A stretch of DNA of 64,000 nucleotides from Candidatus Omnitrophota bacterium (GCA_020632495.1 JACKFL010000005.1:372001-436000); one strand, 5' to 3'; shown: positions 61,301 to 64,000, numbered from the stretch's first letter. A program made the numbers and translations. Notes: generated by a model not told the origin, from the letters alone.

Positions 61301-64000
61301 GAAGGCCCGACCCGAATCAACAAGCGTTTCCCAGCGGCGCTGCGCACCTTGACTCAGATTAGCTGTCGTGCCAGCCTTTTTGTCCGATACGAGCGGCCGA
61401 TCGAAAACCTTGTCGGCATAAGCGATGGCAAAATCATACACCTCATCGCCCACACCTAATGCTTCCGGTCGAATTTCAATGAATTGATCGCGAATCACAA
61501 TATTTGCCCGTGCCGGGTTTCCTTCCCTATCGAGACCAAAATCAAACTTTTGAATCAAAACGCCGGAAGGTGTGCGGCTTTCCTCAACCATAATCGGTTC
61601 CTGTTGGAATCCTAAGCTGCTCACGAAGACCGGCGCCAATTCCGGACGGCTGGACTTTGACATAAAATCGGAAGTAGCAACAATACCACCCGCGACTTGT
61701 CCGGGCTTATTCAAGACTTTGTCCGCTTGATCACCAAAGTTTACGGATTTCGGCGCCGTGATAGTTCCGTTAAGCAAACCAGGAACCACAGCCGTATTGA
61801 GAACCAGCTGTTTGCCGCCGTTGCGGAAACCATACGCTTGGGTATCCATGGATCTGTTTTCCGCGAAGACGATTTCCTCAACGTCCTTCATATTGGAACC
61901 AAATGCCTCGCTGTCCGGAGTATAGAGCGCCAAACGACTGATTATGGTGCGAACTTGAGCCGGCTTAAGATCGGCAGTACGAACAGCCACAGGCTTGCTA
62001 ATGCCTTCGATTTCGACCAATTGGTTGGATCTGTTCGGCAATACTCCATCGATCTGCATTAACTGAGCACGGTTTACGACGGCCCGGGCAAAGTTTACGT
62101 TCCTGACAAGTACCGGCGTGAAGTTATTTTCGGTTAACTCGCCGTCTTTGATGCTGGCTTCAATAAACGGAGTAATCGGTCGCGCTGTTTCGGATGTGTT
62201 GGCGGCATCAATGGTGCGGGCAATGTTTAGTACTTCCTGAGCACTGAGTTTGCCGATAGCGTGCTCCGCTCTTTGTGCATCTGATTCAAAGCCCAAGGCT
62301 GCCATAGCGGCTACCTGTAAGGTGGATTGCGTTGAATAATCTGTAAACGACTTCGCCATAACGGCACGGTCGGCTATTCCGCCTTGAGTTGCAATCTTGA
62401 CCACCGGACTAGAATCGCTACGCGGGGCTCTGTCTAAAGATCGTTTCGATTTTGCGACCGCGACATTGATCGCATCCGCCAACTTACCGCTTGCGTCCGC
62501 TTCGATAGCTTCTACTAAACTCGGGGCGGCTTGTCTCAGTTCCGGCAGACTGACCGTGATTTGACGTCCCAGGTCGGTCTTGGCCTTGGCCACTTCCGCC
62601 TTGAATGTTGCCTTTTGGGCCGGGGTGATATCCAGTCCGGCGATCTCAACGGCCGTGTCGATGGAGGCGTCAGTCATTTCACCAATATTACTCAATGCCG
62701 CCAACTTCGGCGCGGCCATACGCGGCGCGTCGGTGATCGTCAGCTTGGCCGCATCAACGCTCGCTGTCTGAATGGCGCTCGGCGCAGCCGTACGTGTTGC
62801 GGCTGCCGCGATACGCGGGGCATTGGCGGTAATGTTGATCGCGTCCGCCAGCTTTCCGCTTGCGTCGGCTTCGATAGCTTCTACTAAACTCGGAGCGGCT
62901 TGTCTGAGTTCCGGCAGACTGACCGTGATTTGACGTCCCAGGTCAGTCTTGGCCTTGGCCACTTCCGCCTTGAATGTTGCCTTTTGCGCCGGGGTGATAT
63001 CCAGTCCGGCGATTTGAACAGCCGTGTCGATTGAGGTGTCGGTCATCTCACCGATATTGCTCAATGCCGCCAACTTCGGCGCGGCCATACGCGGCGCGTC
63101 GGTGATCGTCAGCTTGGCCGCATCGACGGTCGCTGTCTGAACGGCTGTCGGTGTGGATGCGCGGGTAATGGCCGCGATACGCGGGGCACTGGCAGTGATG
63201 TTAATCGCGTCCGCCAGCTTTCCGCTTGCGTCCGCTTCAATAGCTTCTACGAGGTTCGGAGCGGCTTGTCTCAGTTCCGGCAGGCTGACGGTGATTTGAC
63301 GTCCCAGGTCGGTCTTGGCCTTGGCCACTTCCGCCTTGAATGTTGCCTTTTGCGCCGGGGTGATATCCAATCCGGCGATTTGAACGGCCGTGTCGATGGA
63401 GGCGTCAGTCATTTCACCAATATTACTCAATGCCGCCAACTTCGGTGCGGCCATACGCGGCGCGTCGGTGATCGTCAGCTTGGCCGCATCGACTGTTGCC
63501 GTTTGAACGGCTGACGGTGTGGATGCGCGGGTAATGGCCGCGATACGCGGGGCACTGGCGGTGATGTTGATCGCATCCGCCAACTTACCGCTTGCGTCGG
63601 CTTCGATAGCTTCTACTAAACTCGGGGCGGCTTGTCTGAGTTCCGGCAGACTGACCGTGATTTGACGTCCCAGGTCCGTCTTGGCCTTGGCCACTTCCGC
63701 CTTGAATGTTGCCTTTTGCGCCGGGGTGATATCCAGTCCGGCGATTTGAACGGCCGTGTCGATGGAGGCGTCGCTCATCTCACCGATATTGCTCAATGCC
63801 GCCAACTTCGGCGCGGCCATACGCGGCGCGTCGGTGATCGTCAGCTTGGCCGCATCGACTGTTGCCGTTTGAACGGCTGTCGGTGTGGATGCGCGGGTAA
63901 TGGCCGCGATACGCGGGGCACTGGCGGTGATGTTAATCGCGTCCGCCAGCTTTCCGCTTGCGTCCGCTTCAATAGCTTCTACGAGGTTCGGGGCGGCTTG
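1..64000 (-). CDS. Giant multidomain envelope-associated protein, internal part (both ends outside window)
   Basis: One reading frame is open across the entire minus strand, giving at least 21,333 codons with neither the start nor the stop in view. Translation is sensible throughout, with recognisable domains from edge to edge in the same phase, so this is not a chance open frame. Order from the N-terminal side: 122-aa repeats, 278-aa repeats, kinase-like, GGDEF-like, GHKL-like, HExxH peptidase, methyltransferase, caspase-like, alpha/beta hydrolase, SecA-like ATPase, DUF3179, two repeat arrays, a membrane cluster, M15-like, M23, SLT, then coiled-coil and beta-rich regions. No NRPS or PKS signature motifs were noticed. 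Giant genes of this kind are known in Candidatus Omnitrophota; the overall function is unknown. A role in remodelling or attacking cell walls is inferred from the three peptidoglycan hydrolase domains. It cannot be placed in an operon because no neighbour is visible. Confidence 0.96.
4370..5130 (-). other. Beta-strand-rich, outer-membrane-barrel-like segment
   Basis: Successive amphipathic strands separated by polar turns are seen: LFAGVVGAIRFQDRDN, YIAAVDGRLDYRLTPQSKVI, LSYELSLGNRGPLENVTMTL, FGSVGVRANIGEVTFSVEQG and RFNVNYSRINGFDQYGVTAR. The alternation of hydrophobic and polar residues and the aromatic strand ends are typical of beta-barrel or autotransporter passenger structure. No defined family is recognised. 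Confidence 0.5.
5590..7470 (-). other. Coiled-coil-rich region
   Basis: Two long heptad-like stretches are visible: ELTRRLAEIERRLSNNQSIE with its surroundings (7.45-7.3 kb) and SLSSYLDAQRQRLDENAVYQ, EARRGLQVQVQETQRLIREA and following residues (5.9-5.6 kb). Such paired helices are seen in TolC-like tunnels and in periplasm-spanning coiled coils. The likeness is structural, not a family match. Confidence 0.5.
7470..10740 (-). other. Unassigned beta-rich region after the lytic transglycosylase
   Basis: Beta-strand-like stretches alternate with short helices, beginning with VQPRLAVVRSGDQVQGEVIG. Near 9.5-9.7 kb, VRAFAGIGPAFSPANGLS then TSFDIGGGLSLNLGVLMDNR resembles a strand pair of TolC-type outer-membrane proteins, a weak match. 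No catalytic motif is seen. The region is rich in Asp, Gly, Arg and Thr, as expected of an extracytoplasmic protein. Confidence 0.4.
10740..11240 (-). other. SLT-type lytic transglycosylase domain
   Basis: VIMAESSFDNSQVSGAGAVG then YMQLMLPAYTDARNA gives the catalytic Glu in E-S-[S/N]-F and the G-Y-M-Q-L-M motif. Further on, ALAAYNDGPGDAAVYLP and ETRNYIARIMAGYNEG supply the A-Y-N and N-Y motifs. The domain is complete. Such enzymes cut the glycan strand of peptidoglycan with formation of a 1,6-anhydro end. Together with the two preceding domains it makes a compact set able to cut peptides and glycan. Confidence 0.93.
11385..11760 (-). other. Peptidase M23 (LytM) endopeptidase domain
   Basis: THGTHDGIDIAGP gives the H-x(3)-D zinc motif, SVFYAHLASISVQEGATVHR is the central strand with the Y-x-H-L signature, and DPHVHFEIRVDGSIINPTD holds the H-x-H motif and the closing N-P. 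All zinc ligands are present and the domain is full length. M23 enzymes cut peptidoglycan cross-links. It is placed between the M15-like and SLT domains with only short linkers. Confidence 0.93.
12060..12420 (-). other. Peptidase M15-like D-Ala-D-Ala carboxypeptidase domain
   Basis: GSRHLHGQAFDF matches the S-x-H-x-x-G-x-A-x-D-[F/L] zinc motif, and FYEHDDGYFIHMDIG supplies the acid and the H-x-D third zinc site. The spacing is typical of VanY/M15-type enzymes that cleave the terminal D-Ala of peptidoglycan stems or related bonds. All metal ligands are present, so activity is likely. The domain comes directly after the last membrane or signal-like segment, which would place it outside the cytoplasm. 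Confidence 0.85.
12690..13505 (-). other. Membrane-segment cluster with two signal-peptide-like segments
   Basis: In order: ITVSSAVILSITPVSAGV and SIAVPLALITILVAFGLIRG (13.50-13.37 kb), GTGLLASVSILFGG (13.1 kb), KRIATVAGTILLLPSTAMAQ (13.0-12.93 kb), VATYLLMAAVGLLVLWFALG with MFIFVYDS (12.9-12.79 kb), and RLNKQFFLTLVLASMLTGMA ending GQMAQ (12.78-12.69 kb). That makes about six hydrophobic segments, two of them with A/Q junctions. The cluster separates the bulk of the protein from the peptidoglycan-active domains and is the most likely place where the chain crosses a membrane. The number of true crossings cannot be fixed by reading alone. Confidence 0.85.
14185..15780 (-). repeat. Tandem 450-bp (150-aa) repeats with 900-bp higher-order pattern
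   Basis: Equivalent positions at 14280, 14730, 15180 and 15630 give an exact 450-bp period. Units read RREALVEVSNIATGTTVTVR, then NQVETVAGLTVTGESGEALT, then VRFVRGNADGSSTTFTVEVL. Copies 1 and 3 share one set of variants (an Ala codon after ETV, another Ala codon before DNQ) and copies 2 and 4 share the alternative. The four units therefore arose as two 900-bp pairs. Codons are not degraded and identity is very high, so the expansion is recent. Confidence 0.95.
15781..17052 (-). repeat. Tandem 300-bp (100-aa) repeats, Thr/Val-rich
   Basis: Equivalent positions at 15781, 16081, 16381, 16681 and 16981 show an exact 300-bp period: four full units plus a partial fifth. Units contain RREALVTVTAVTGTTVAVET, NAVTTTVTVSGLSSRSS and SREVRLVVERLADGTVQVVV, alternating polar and Val/Thr residues typical of beta-sandwich or surface repeats. 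The copy nearest 15.8 kb is the most diverged. The array borders directly on the 450-bp array, whose units share a related core. Confidence 0.95.
18365..18455 (-). other. Internal signal-peptide-like / membrane segment ending AMAQ
   Basis: RKGRFGWLKGSLFAGLLLGM then TFLNSPEAMAQSD: a basic start, a strong hydrophobic core and A-M-A/Q. It marks the change from the DUF3179 region to the acidic and proline-containing stretch that leads into the repeat arrays. By appearance it is the best signal peptide in the window. Confidence 0.8.
18900..19480 (-). other. DUF3179-like domain
   Basis: The stretch SVVFTYCPDCRSGLAFSRI has the C-P-x-C signature expected of DUF3179 proteins. It is followed by GEEFTFDVSGLVYENNMVMS, DRQSLFSQLTGKALTGQYLG, DILDWSVARLQ and RVVIPKDAGKEDYDRDPHQT, which match successive conserved blocks of the family. 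Length and order fit a complete domain. The biochemical role of DUF3179 is not established; the cysteines may bind metal or form a redox pair. Confidence 0.75.
19700..22590 (-). other. Long helical, coiled-coil-rich region
   Basis: The translation is dominated by long charged helices with many Leu, Glu, Arg and Ile residues and almost no glycine or proline. It continues the C-terminal side of the SecA-like domain and resembles a helical scaffold. No catalytic motif is seen. The frame is open and composition is even across the region. Confidence 0.55.
22600..24450 (-). other. SecA / SF2 helicase-like ATPase region
   Basis: Walker A is intact as YYIPLGKNATGKSLSQIL near 24.40 kb, followed by a strand GKKVTIISEDST. 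Walker B reads SVRILDEIDTLT near 23.99 kb, resembling the DEVDS motif of SecA more than DEAD. A second lobe follows, with GVVVARPGIAKGYSFKGDVD and YLSQLINRNTRSVNNFGRKI, in the place of motifs V and VI (Q-x-x-x-R-x-x-R). This is a full two-lobe P-loop motor layout with intact nucleotide-binding motifs. No SecA peptide-crosslinking domain is recognised. A translocase or unfoldase role is inference. Confidence 0.6.
24640..24740 (-). other. Proline-rich linker
   Basis: PVQPTGPPVPTAVPTITPVP then MPLPVAGGP: nearly every third residue is proline. This forms an extended, stiff spacer between the modular zone 1 and the SecA-like region. Confidence 0.85.
25080..25340 (-). other. Strand-helix element before the helicase-like region
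   Basis: VDGKTILMVSADIAQDAQRF continues into a helix and a basic patch SRRTRGVPRFKRI. It is another member of the recurrent strand-helix series. The last clear D-x-A-x-L linker of zone 1 (TDKARLAGL) lies just beyond, near 25.03 kb. Confidence 0.45.
25630..26330 (-). other. Alpha/beta hydrolase-like domain
   Basis: KPTLLMIHGAGDTYENSF gives the H-G oxyanion strand and loop. DGVVTYSYGDVLLRRA places a nucleophile Ser in T-Y-S-Y-G at the nucleophile elbow, though the first Gly of GxSxG is changed to Thr. RMIVRVSDDRHEPI gives the acid on the late strand and AVQGDSHAM the catalytic His. Order and spacing match an alpha/beta hydrolase with a Ser-Asp-His triad. Esterase, amidase or lipase-like chemistry is plausible; the substrate is unknown. 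Confidence 0.7.
26505..26605 (-). other. Internal signal-peptide-like segment ending AIAQ
   Basis: VDAAKLPKLKTVPVTAATM then IMAVTSPAIAQEQL gives a basic start, a hydrophobic core and an A-I-A/Q junction. It is preceded by a DAAKL linker and followed after about 70 residues by the alpha/beta hydrolase domain, repeating the linker, hydrophobic segment, enzyme order seen at 44.4 kb. Confidence 0.7.
26700..30500 (-). other. Unassigned stretch with repeated strand-helix elements
   Basis: Several segments share the pattern G-[K/R/Q]-x-[I/V/L]-L-[L/M/V]-V-x: DGRNILLVREDATPQ near 29.95 kb, EGRRILLVRASVAHN near 28.1 kb and NGQHVLVISQDIATNEEM near 27.15 kb. The last is followed by LAELVMKMQVEDARAS, which looks like a peptidase active-site helix without its zinc ligands. 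Linkers occur at 27.52 (DAAKLSI) and 26.89 kb (DRAVM). No enzyme is assigned. Confidence 0.4.
30560..31060 (-). other. Caspase-like (clan CD) cysteine peptidase domain
   Basis: The His motif is in NTLILSVHGHEDSLEFDLEF and the Cys motif in LKQVVLDACYGGGCGIDNKP. This H-G ... D-A-C-x-G-G pair, each at the end of a hydrophobic strand, is the catalytic dyad arrangement of clan CD peptidases (caspases, CHAT, clostripain relatives). An upstream strand KQPVIVYAAPRADNN fits beta-1 of the fold. Both catalytic residues are present, so activity is possible, including self-processing of this giant chain. Substrate preference cannot be read from the sequence. Confidence 0.75.
31060..34150 (-). other. Unassigned helical stretch before the caspase-like domain
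   Basis: Mostly amphipathic helices with linkers SDFAKL near 33.29 kb and SDSAKL near 32.20 kb. No family recognised. Composition is rich in Ala, Asp, Glu and Arg with few Cys. It may be a helical scaffold preceding the protease-like domain. Confidence 0.4.
34150..34720 (-). other. GHKL (HATPase_c) ATPase-like domain 5
   Basis: ANVLVEVGFESVINALSASR is the N-box helix with N at the expected place, followed by strands DDVVVKLARLDNGDVTLTVS. MKGFTAGKEAVASEGSGFGL contains an F-box-like GFTAGK and a clear G2 box GSGFGL, then a helix SQVDRYVKDFDGKWTF and the hairpin TTVTITIPAE. G1 (D-x-G-x-G) is weak. Of the five such segments in the window this is the most complete in overall length. ATP binding is plausible; activity is uncertain. 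Confidence 0.65.
35470..35730 (-). other. GHKL ATPase-like segment 4 (remnant)
   Basis: ELDNQADAVTRVQLALKQGG, then SGDGLSVVNETRGLIRASLE and AQDINIQSIGSPTDNAYRIS give the helix and closing hairpin of an HATPase_c fold with a remnant S-G-D-G-L in the G2 place. It lies directly before segment 5, as if a tandem pair had been duplicated and one partner had decayed. Confidence 0.4.
36085..36385 (-). other. GHKL ATPase-like segment 3 (remnant)
   Basis: KLENIVMNVVMNVNQGAIQR resembles an N-box helix, then AAQLTFEVQAPKAL, ELAKELGGALQIVSQP and NRIQITLPG match the later strands of an HATPase_c fold. The G1 and G2 glycine motifs are absent. It is read as a decayed relative of the segments at 40.8 and 34.2 kb. 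Confidence 0.4.
36400..38550 (-). other. Unassigned mixed alpha/beta stretch
   Basis: No confident family. Around 37.6-37.8 kb the sequence GVGAGELGSARLVADSIIAS then VKVRVYTNKL looks like the first strand-loop-helix-strand of a Rossmann or GT-B fold, a weak resemblance only. The rest is helix-rich with few motifs. The frame is open and codon use looks like that of the neighbours. Confidence 0.4.
38550..38990 (-). other. SAM-dependent methyltransferase-like domain (class I)
   Basis: Motif I is clear as IKILDWGAGDGTALIDLHKR. It is followed by an acidic strand end NVQLIGYGDQYF and later IDFIYSHKGLYHLTKDSSRA and INTVLKAGGELRTDLG, which match the post-III strand and the K-x-G-G turn of Rossmann-fold methyltransferases. 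These features suggest SAM binding. The substrate is unknown. The domain sits between helical stretches without an obvious partner. Confidence 0.7.
39520..39975 (-). other. Protein-kinase-like fold III
   Basis: PLEIAIVAKREKDGG provides the beta-3 Lys, IVANEMTDLKK the alpha-C Glu, and GRTAYVEEFVRGRNAKDM the hinge. YHIPKDFNASNFIM matches H-x-x-K-D-x-N-x-S-N-x-x-x, the catalytic loop of phosphotransferase folds, and AVMVDLGKGR gives DLG in place of DFG. This is the most complete of the three kinase-like domains, retaining His, Asp and Asn of the loop. Small-molecule or protein phosphorylation is plausible; the substrate is unknown. Confidence 0.65.
40795..41290 (-). other. GHKL (HATPase_c) ATPase-like domain 2, best preserved G2 box
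   Basis: QTVLVEAVNNAMPALTSAGQ gives the N-box helix with E and N positions as in histidine kinases. A strand VTEIAITNPQPI follows where the G1 D-x-G-x-G would be. SANNTGGLGFNRIESNIVRM and GGKVDITSDNVSTTLKIALP supply a G2-like T-G-G-L-G-F, the alpha helix, the GG-K turn and the closing hairpin. The G1 Asp is not clear, so ATP binding is possible but unproven. No phosphoacceptor His domain is recognised next to it. Confidence 0.6.
42650..43440 (-). other. Metallopeptidase-like domain, first copy (QEIEH)
   Basis: An edge strand KTTLYVNPNMLNQF precedes the helix DFFLATTLPQEIEHARHMR. QEIEH looks like an HExxH motif whose first His has become Gln, although Glu, the second His and a further His (ARH) remain. 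The C-terminal half has YTGRWAWTARHFADR, FTDLQPEYTPDSQPKG and VDQPRFLGS, all conserved in the paralogue at 55320-56145. Zinc binding is doubtful. The two copies diverged after duplication, and neither keeps a full catalytic motif. Confidence 0.65.
43455..43570 (-). other. Internal signal-peptide-like segment ending VGAQ
   Basis: The translation reads KAAGKVTVATLPLVLTQS then AFVGAQEPVAIMPP: a Lys-containing start, a hydrophobic core and an A-x-x-G-A-Q junction. It follows the DRAIL linker near 43.61 kb and precedes the QEIEH metallopeptidase-like domain, repeating the order linker, hydrophobic segment, peptidase seen just upstream. Confidence 0.65.
43770..44150 (-). other. HExxH zinc metallopeptidase-like domain
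   Basis: The motif HEGTH is encoded at 43979-43993, in the helix KLLAIKIAHEGTHLDNL. It is preceded by an edge strand ADVGILMVDDSEF and followed by THIEDEALAFENTY, which offers a third zinc-ligand Glu. This order fits gluzincin-type metallopeptidases. It is the only copy of this strand-helix module in the window with an intact HExxH. Substrate unknown. The upstream signal-peptide-like segment suggests it descends from a secreted or periplasmic enzyme. Confidence 0.7.
44370..44475 (-). other. Internal signal-peptide-like segment ending ALAQ
   Basis: A hydrophobic run LSLPAVVTAGLLASAATF is followed by a polar turn and NYALAQTPQE, an A-x-A cleavage-like site. It sits immediately after a DQARLSL linker and before the HExxH peptidase domain. 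In a free protein this would be called a Sec signal peptide of the downstream enzyme. Here it lies thousands of residues inside the frame. Confidence 0.7.
44890..45460 (-). other. GHKL ATPase-like segment 1 (degenerate)
   Basis: LQNMTDVMLGSAIKMSADRD occupies the position of the N-box helix, followed by strands GEVVADLGMDNGNVRMSVTF. Towards the end, KSEAKKFGGWVQIMEEPATD and GTFKTTFAVVFPE match the final beta hairpin of histidine-kinase-type ATPase domains. The Gly-rich G2 box is not evident and the N-box Asn is uncertain. It aligns along its length with the better preserved segment at 34.15-34.72 kb. Probably no ATP hydrolysis. Confidence 0.45.
46220..46560 (-). other. Single copy of the helical repeat module (second)
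   Basis: FNPTQVKGLADLMDTNASDI, then PRIMAEVGFEMNEDQARRIA, then IDEIEAIAPDLLKAFADP follow the same helix order as the 278-aa repeats and the 48.0-kb copy, ending in a conserved AP-[DE]-L segment. Divergence is high, so this is an older copy. No catalytic residues are evident. Confidence 0.5.
47400..47765 (-). other. GGDEF-like (diguanylate cyclase) domain, degenerate signature
   Basis: The core reads YVGFADMTKVSAADKTYVSY then IMDNTLKKYGGTAIRQAGDE and IEFVLP. This matches GGDEF domains: an early metal-binding Asp in a D-x-x-x-F/V strand, a helix ending K/R-x-x-G, and the R-x-[G]GDEF hairpin followed by a hydrophobic strand ending LP. The signature here is AGDEI instead of GGDEF. The first Gly and the final Phe are changed while Asp and Glu are kept, so c-di-GMP synthesis is doubtful but substrate or GTP binding is possible. 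A membrane-distal signalling or scaffold role is inference. Confidence 0.65.
47770..48095 (-). other. Single copy of the helical repeat module
   Basis: LTDEQTRVLQEVVKLTAEDM leads into RQIARDSGIADAGQAQRLVN, then GLENIKTLVTEVRGAVG, then QQIAPDLVGMI. It lines up with the helical part of the 278-aa repeats (GIAQLSVPDMQDITRQMGM, GLANVKGLVSGG, RRQAPELADML) and more distantly with the 122-aa repeats. It directly precedes the GGDEF-like domain. This indicates that one helical module family has been copied to several places in the protein. Confidence 0.65.
48330..48440 (-). other. Ser/Thr/Pro-rich linker
   Basis: The translation is low-complexity: TGTQTSTATNLTQPKTSPVS followed by STSRPTGTSTPSAQ. It is rich in Thr, Ser and Pro with few hydrophobic residues, typical of a flexible extended linker. 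It separates a helical module on the C-terminal side (48.1-47.8 kb) from the HELIA-containing module on the N-terminal side (48.6 kb). Confidence 0.8.
48580..48960 (-). other. Decayed metallopeptidase-like module (HELIA)
   Basis: A strand with NNVYLTPMAARN is followed after a short loop by a helix EIQAVAETLKHELIAKANEG. The helix looks like an HExxH active-site helix in which the second His is replaced (HELIA). The strand-then-helix order equals that of the intact peptidase at 43.77-44.15 kb and of the QEIEH domain at 43.2 kb. This is read as a non-catalytic relative; other helical explanations are possible. Confidence 0.4.
50550..51060 (-). other. Protein-kinase-like fold II (atypical)
   Basis: The N-lobe reads HTWVYEVDSQVVARVAKDGY, with Lys in VAK, then NELRAYELMG (alpha-C Glu) and FTLLVENIAGPSMRERG (hinge). 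Further on, GLRPDGIKLVNN supplies a D-x-x-x-x-N-like loop and AKRVDVGGLNKFDYDG a DVG in place of DFG. The layout matches aminoglycoside phosphotransferase or fructosamine-kinase-like folds. The catalytic loop is unusual, so activity is uncertain. It is flanked by DRAVF and DRAVL linkers near 51.22 and 50.47 kb. Confidence 0.55.
51560..51860 (-). other. Module duplicated from the 61-kb region
   Basis: KTLLLKQSFIEGQGQVFSLP and the flanking residues match STLYVKSSFVQGPGKAYSLP near 60.95 kb. Both copies are followed by a short Asp/Lys-rich turn, an Ala-rich helix and a proline-containing linker. No known family is recognised. A linker of the form DQARLALTP closes the module near 51.55 kb. Confidence 0.5.
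52190..52640 (-). other. Protein-kinase-like fold I (atypical)
   Basis: Landmarks appear in kinase order. WVFESPLDSSEAIKF gives the beta-3 Lys in AIKF, AEFNTL gives the alpha-C Glu, and MEKVDGQSIWDKG is the hinge. NRWQVDDFTMKNIMVG matches the catalytic loop (D-x-x-x-x-N), and LQVDAGSVKRF replaces DFG with DAG. The Lys, Glu, Asp, Asn and metal-binding Asp positions are all present, but the HRD His is replaced. It may be an active aminoglycoside-phosphotransferase-like kinase or a pseudokinase. Two more kinase-like domains occur in this protein. Confidence 0.6.
52731..55232 (-). repeat. Three tandem 834-bp (278-aa) repeats
   Basis: Equivalent SDRATLA linker positions fall at 52731, 53565, 54399 and 55233, giving three exact 834-bp units. 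A handful of base differences separate them, so the duplication is recent or actively homogenised. Each unit translates as linker, helical bundle (LKPQQQAALTGIAQLSVPDM onward), RRQAPELADMLVSPSQADAK, a KTYEMQDRDMNPVAFRAM segment, the strand-helix element GGKTLVVNPANV, and a helix ending before the next linker. A fourth copy lies at 57612-58445. No enzyme motif is seen; a structural or binding role is likely. Confidence 0.96.
55320..56145 (-). other. Metallopeptidase-like domain, second copy, active site lost
   Basis: This domain is a clear paralogue of the one at 42650-43440. Shared landmarks in order are TLYINTQVL (TLYVNPNML in the other copy), IPQQLS, QAPFEASDPRFAGWT (EAPFALEDSRFNAWT), YTGRWAWTSQHFTDR (YTGRWAWTARHFADR), VKVEFADLTAEY and VDQPRSL. 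Where the relative has QEIEH, a likely decayed HExxH, this copy has PQQLS, so it should not bind zinc. It follows a DAAKLSL linker near 56.30 kb and a weakly hydrophobic segment (MLLPLALGG) that sits where the relative has a signal-peptide-like segment. Confidence 0.7.
57000..57375 (-). other. Possible ADP-ribosyltransferase-like fold (weak)
   Basis: The sequence reads IAFHGTAPDSLPRMIADRLM, then LYFSTSELDDSLTNGGAAAV, then IPDLEVIEGN. An FHGT strand, a following helix with L-x-x-I, and a later YFS/T strand recall the H...Y...E arrangement of ADP-ribosyltransferase and RNA 2'-phosphotransferase folds. Only short motif similarity supports this, and no flanking context helps. It may equally be an unrelated alpha/beta module. 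Confidence 0.2.
57612..58445 (-). repeat. Dispersed fourth copy of the 834-bp (278-aa) repeat
   Basis: This copy is exactly 834 bp between equivalent positions of its flanking DRAxL linkers, the same length as each unit of the tandem array at 52731-55232. It is separated from that array by 2,379 bp. The N-terminal and central parts are almost identical to the tandem copies. The last third has diverged: RVDLGVVEYSNTEIERI here against RVDLGVAEFSNADVQRI in the array. The order of modules within the unit is a helical bundle, a QAAP/RQAP-like segment, a TLVVNPANV strand-helix element and a linker. Confidence 0.93.
58446..62454 (-). other. Unassigned modular stretch with DRAxL linkers
   Basis: No family is recognised with confidence over most of this span. 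It contains linkers of the D-[R/A]-A-x-L type near 62.37, 60.20, 59.93 and 58.90 kb. It has copies of a strand-then-helix element, such as GGKQLVLNTAVV near 61.8 kb and NGVYSVSPAVLQ near 58.7 kb. A segment near 60.83-61.06 kb (STLYVKSSFVQGPGKAYSLP) closely matches one near 51.7 kb (KTLLLKQSFIEGQGQVFSLP), which marks an internal duplication. A transglutaminase-like piece lies at 60.24-60.72 kb. The coding frame is open throughout. Confidence 0.6.
60240..60720 (-). other. Possible transglutaminase-like segment lacking its cysteine
   Basis: The translated stretch contains SKHSHNFAVAQANVDGQTK followed by FLIDTTVDRFFD. This resembles the His-containing and Asp-containing strands of transglutaminase-like cysteine enzymes (H-x-x-N/F-x-V, then L-I/V-D-P/T-T). 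The upstream helix that would carry the nucleophilic Cys reads DLAATDVVADIRDQA and has none, so the segment would be non-catalytic if the assignment is right. The assignment rests on two short motifs and is tentative. Confidence 0.3.
62455..64000 (-). repeat. Tandem 366-bp (122-aa) repeat array, continuing past the right edge
   Basis: Unit starts, taken at the codon for Gln in QAAP, fall at 64000, 63634, 63268, 62902 and 62533. The periods are 366, 366, 366 and 369 bp, and the last copy is cut off after about 78 bp. Units are nearly identical at the DNA level, so the array is recently amplified or homogenised. Each unit is mostly helical (LAALSNIGEMSDASIDTAVQ, then TPAQKATFKAEVAKAKTDLG, then a QAAP-type segment) and carries one VDAAKLTIT linker. 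The helical core resembles part of the 834-bp repeats and single copies near 48.0 and 46.4 kb. Function unknown; possibly a spacer or a binding array. The first unit begins exactly at the window edge, so the total copy number cannot be counted. Confidence 0.93.

Noticed and set aside
1..64000. NRPS or PKS megasynthase, the commonest kind of very long bacterial gene
   Set aside because: No adenylation, condensation, ketosynthase or carrier-protein motifs seen; the recognised domains are signalling, hydrolase and structural types.
1..64000. Promoters, terminators, tRNA, rRNA or riboswitches within the window
   Set aside because: There is no non-coding gap, and I saw no convincing structured RNA or paired promoter boxes outside coding context.
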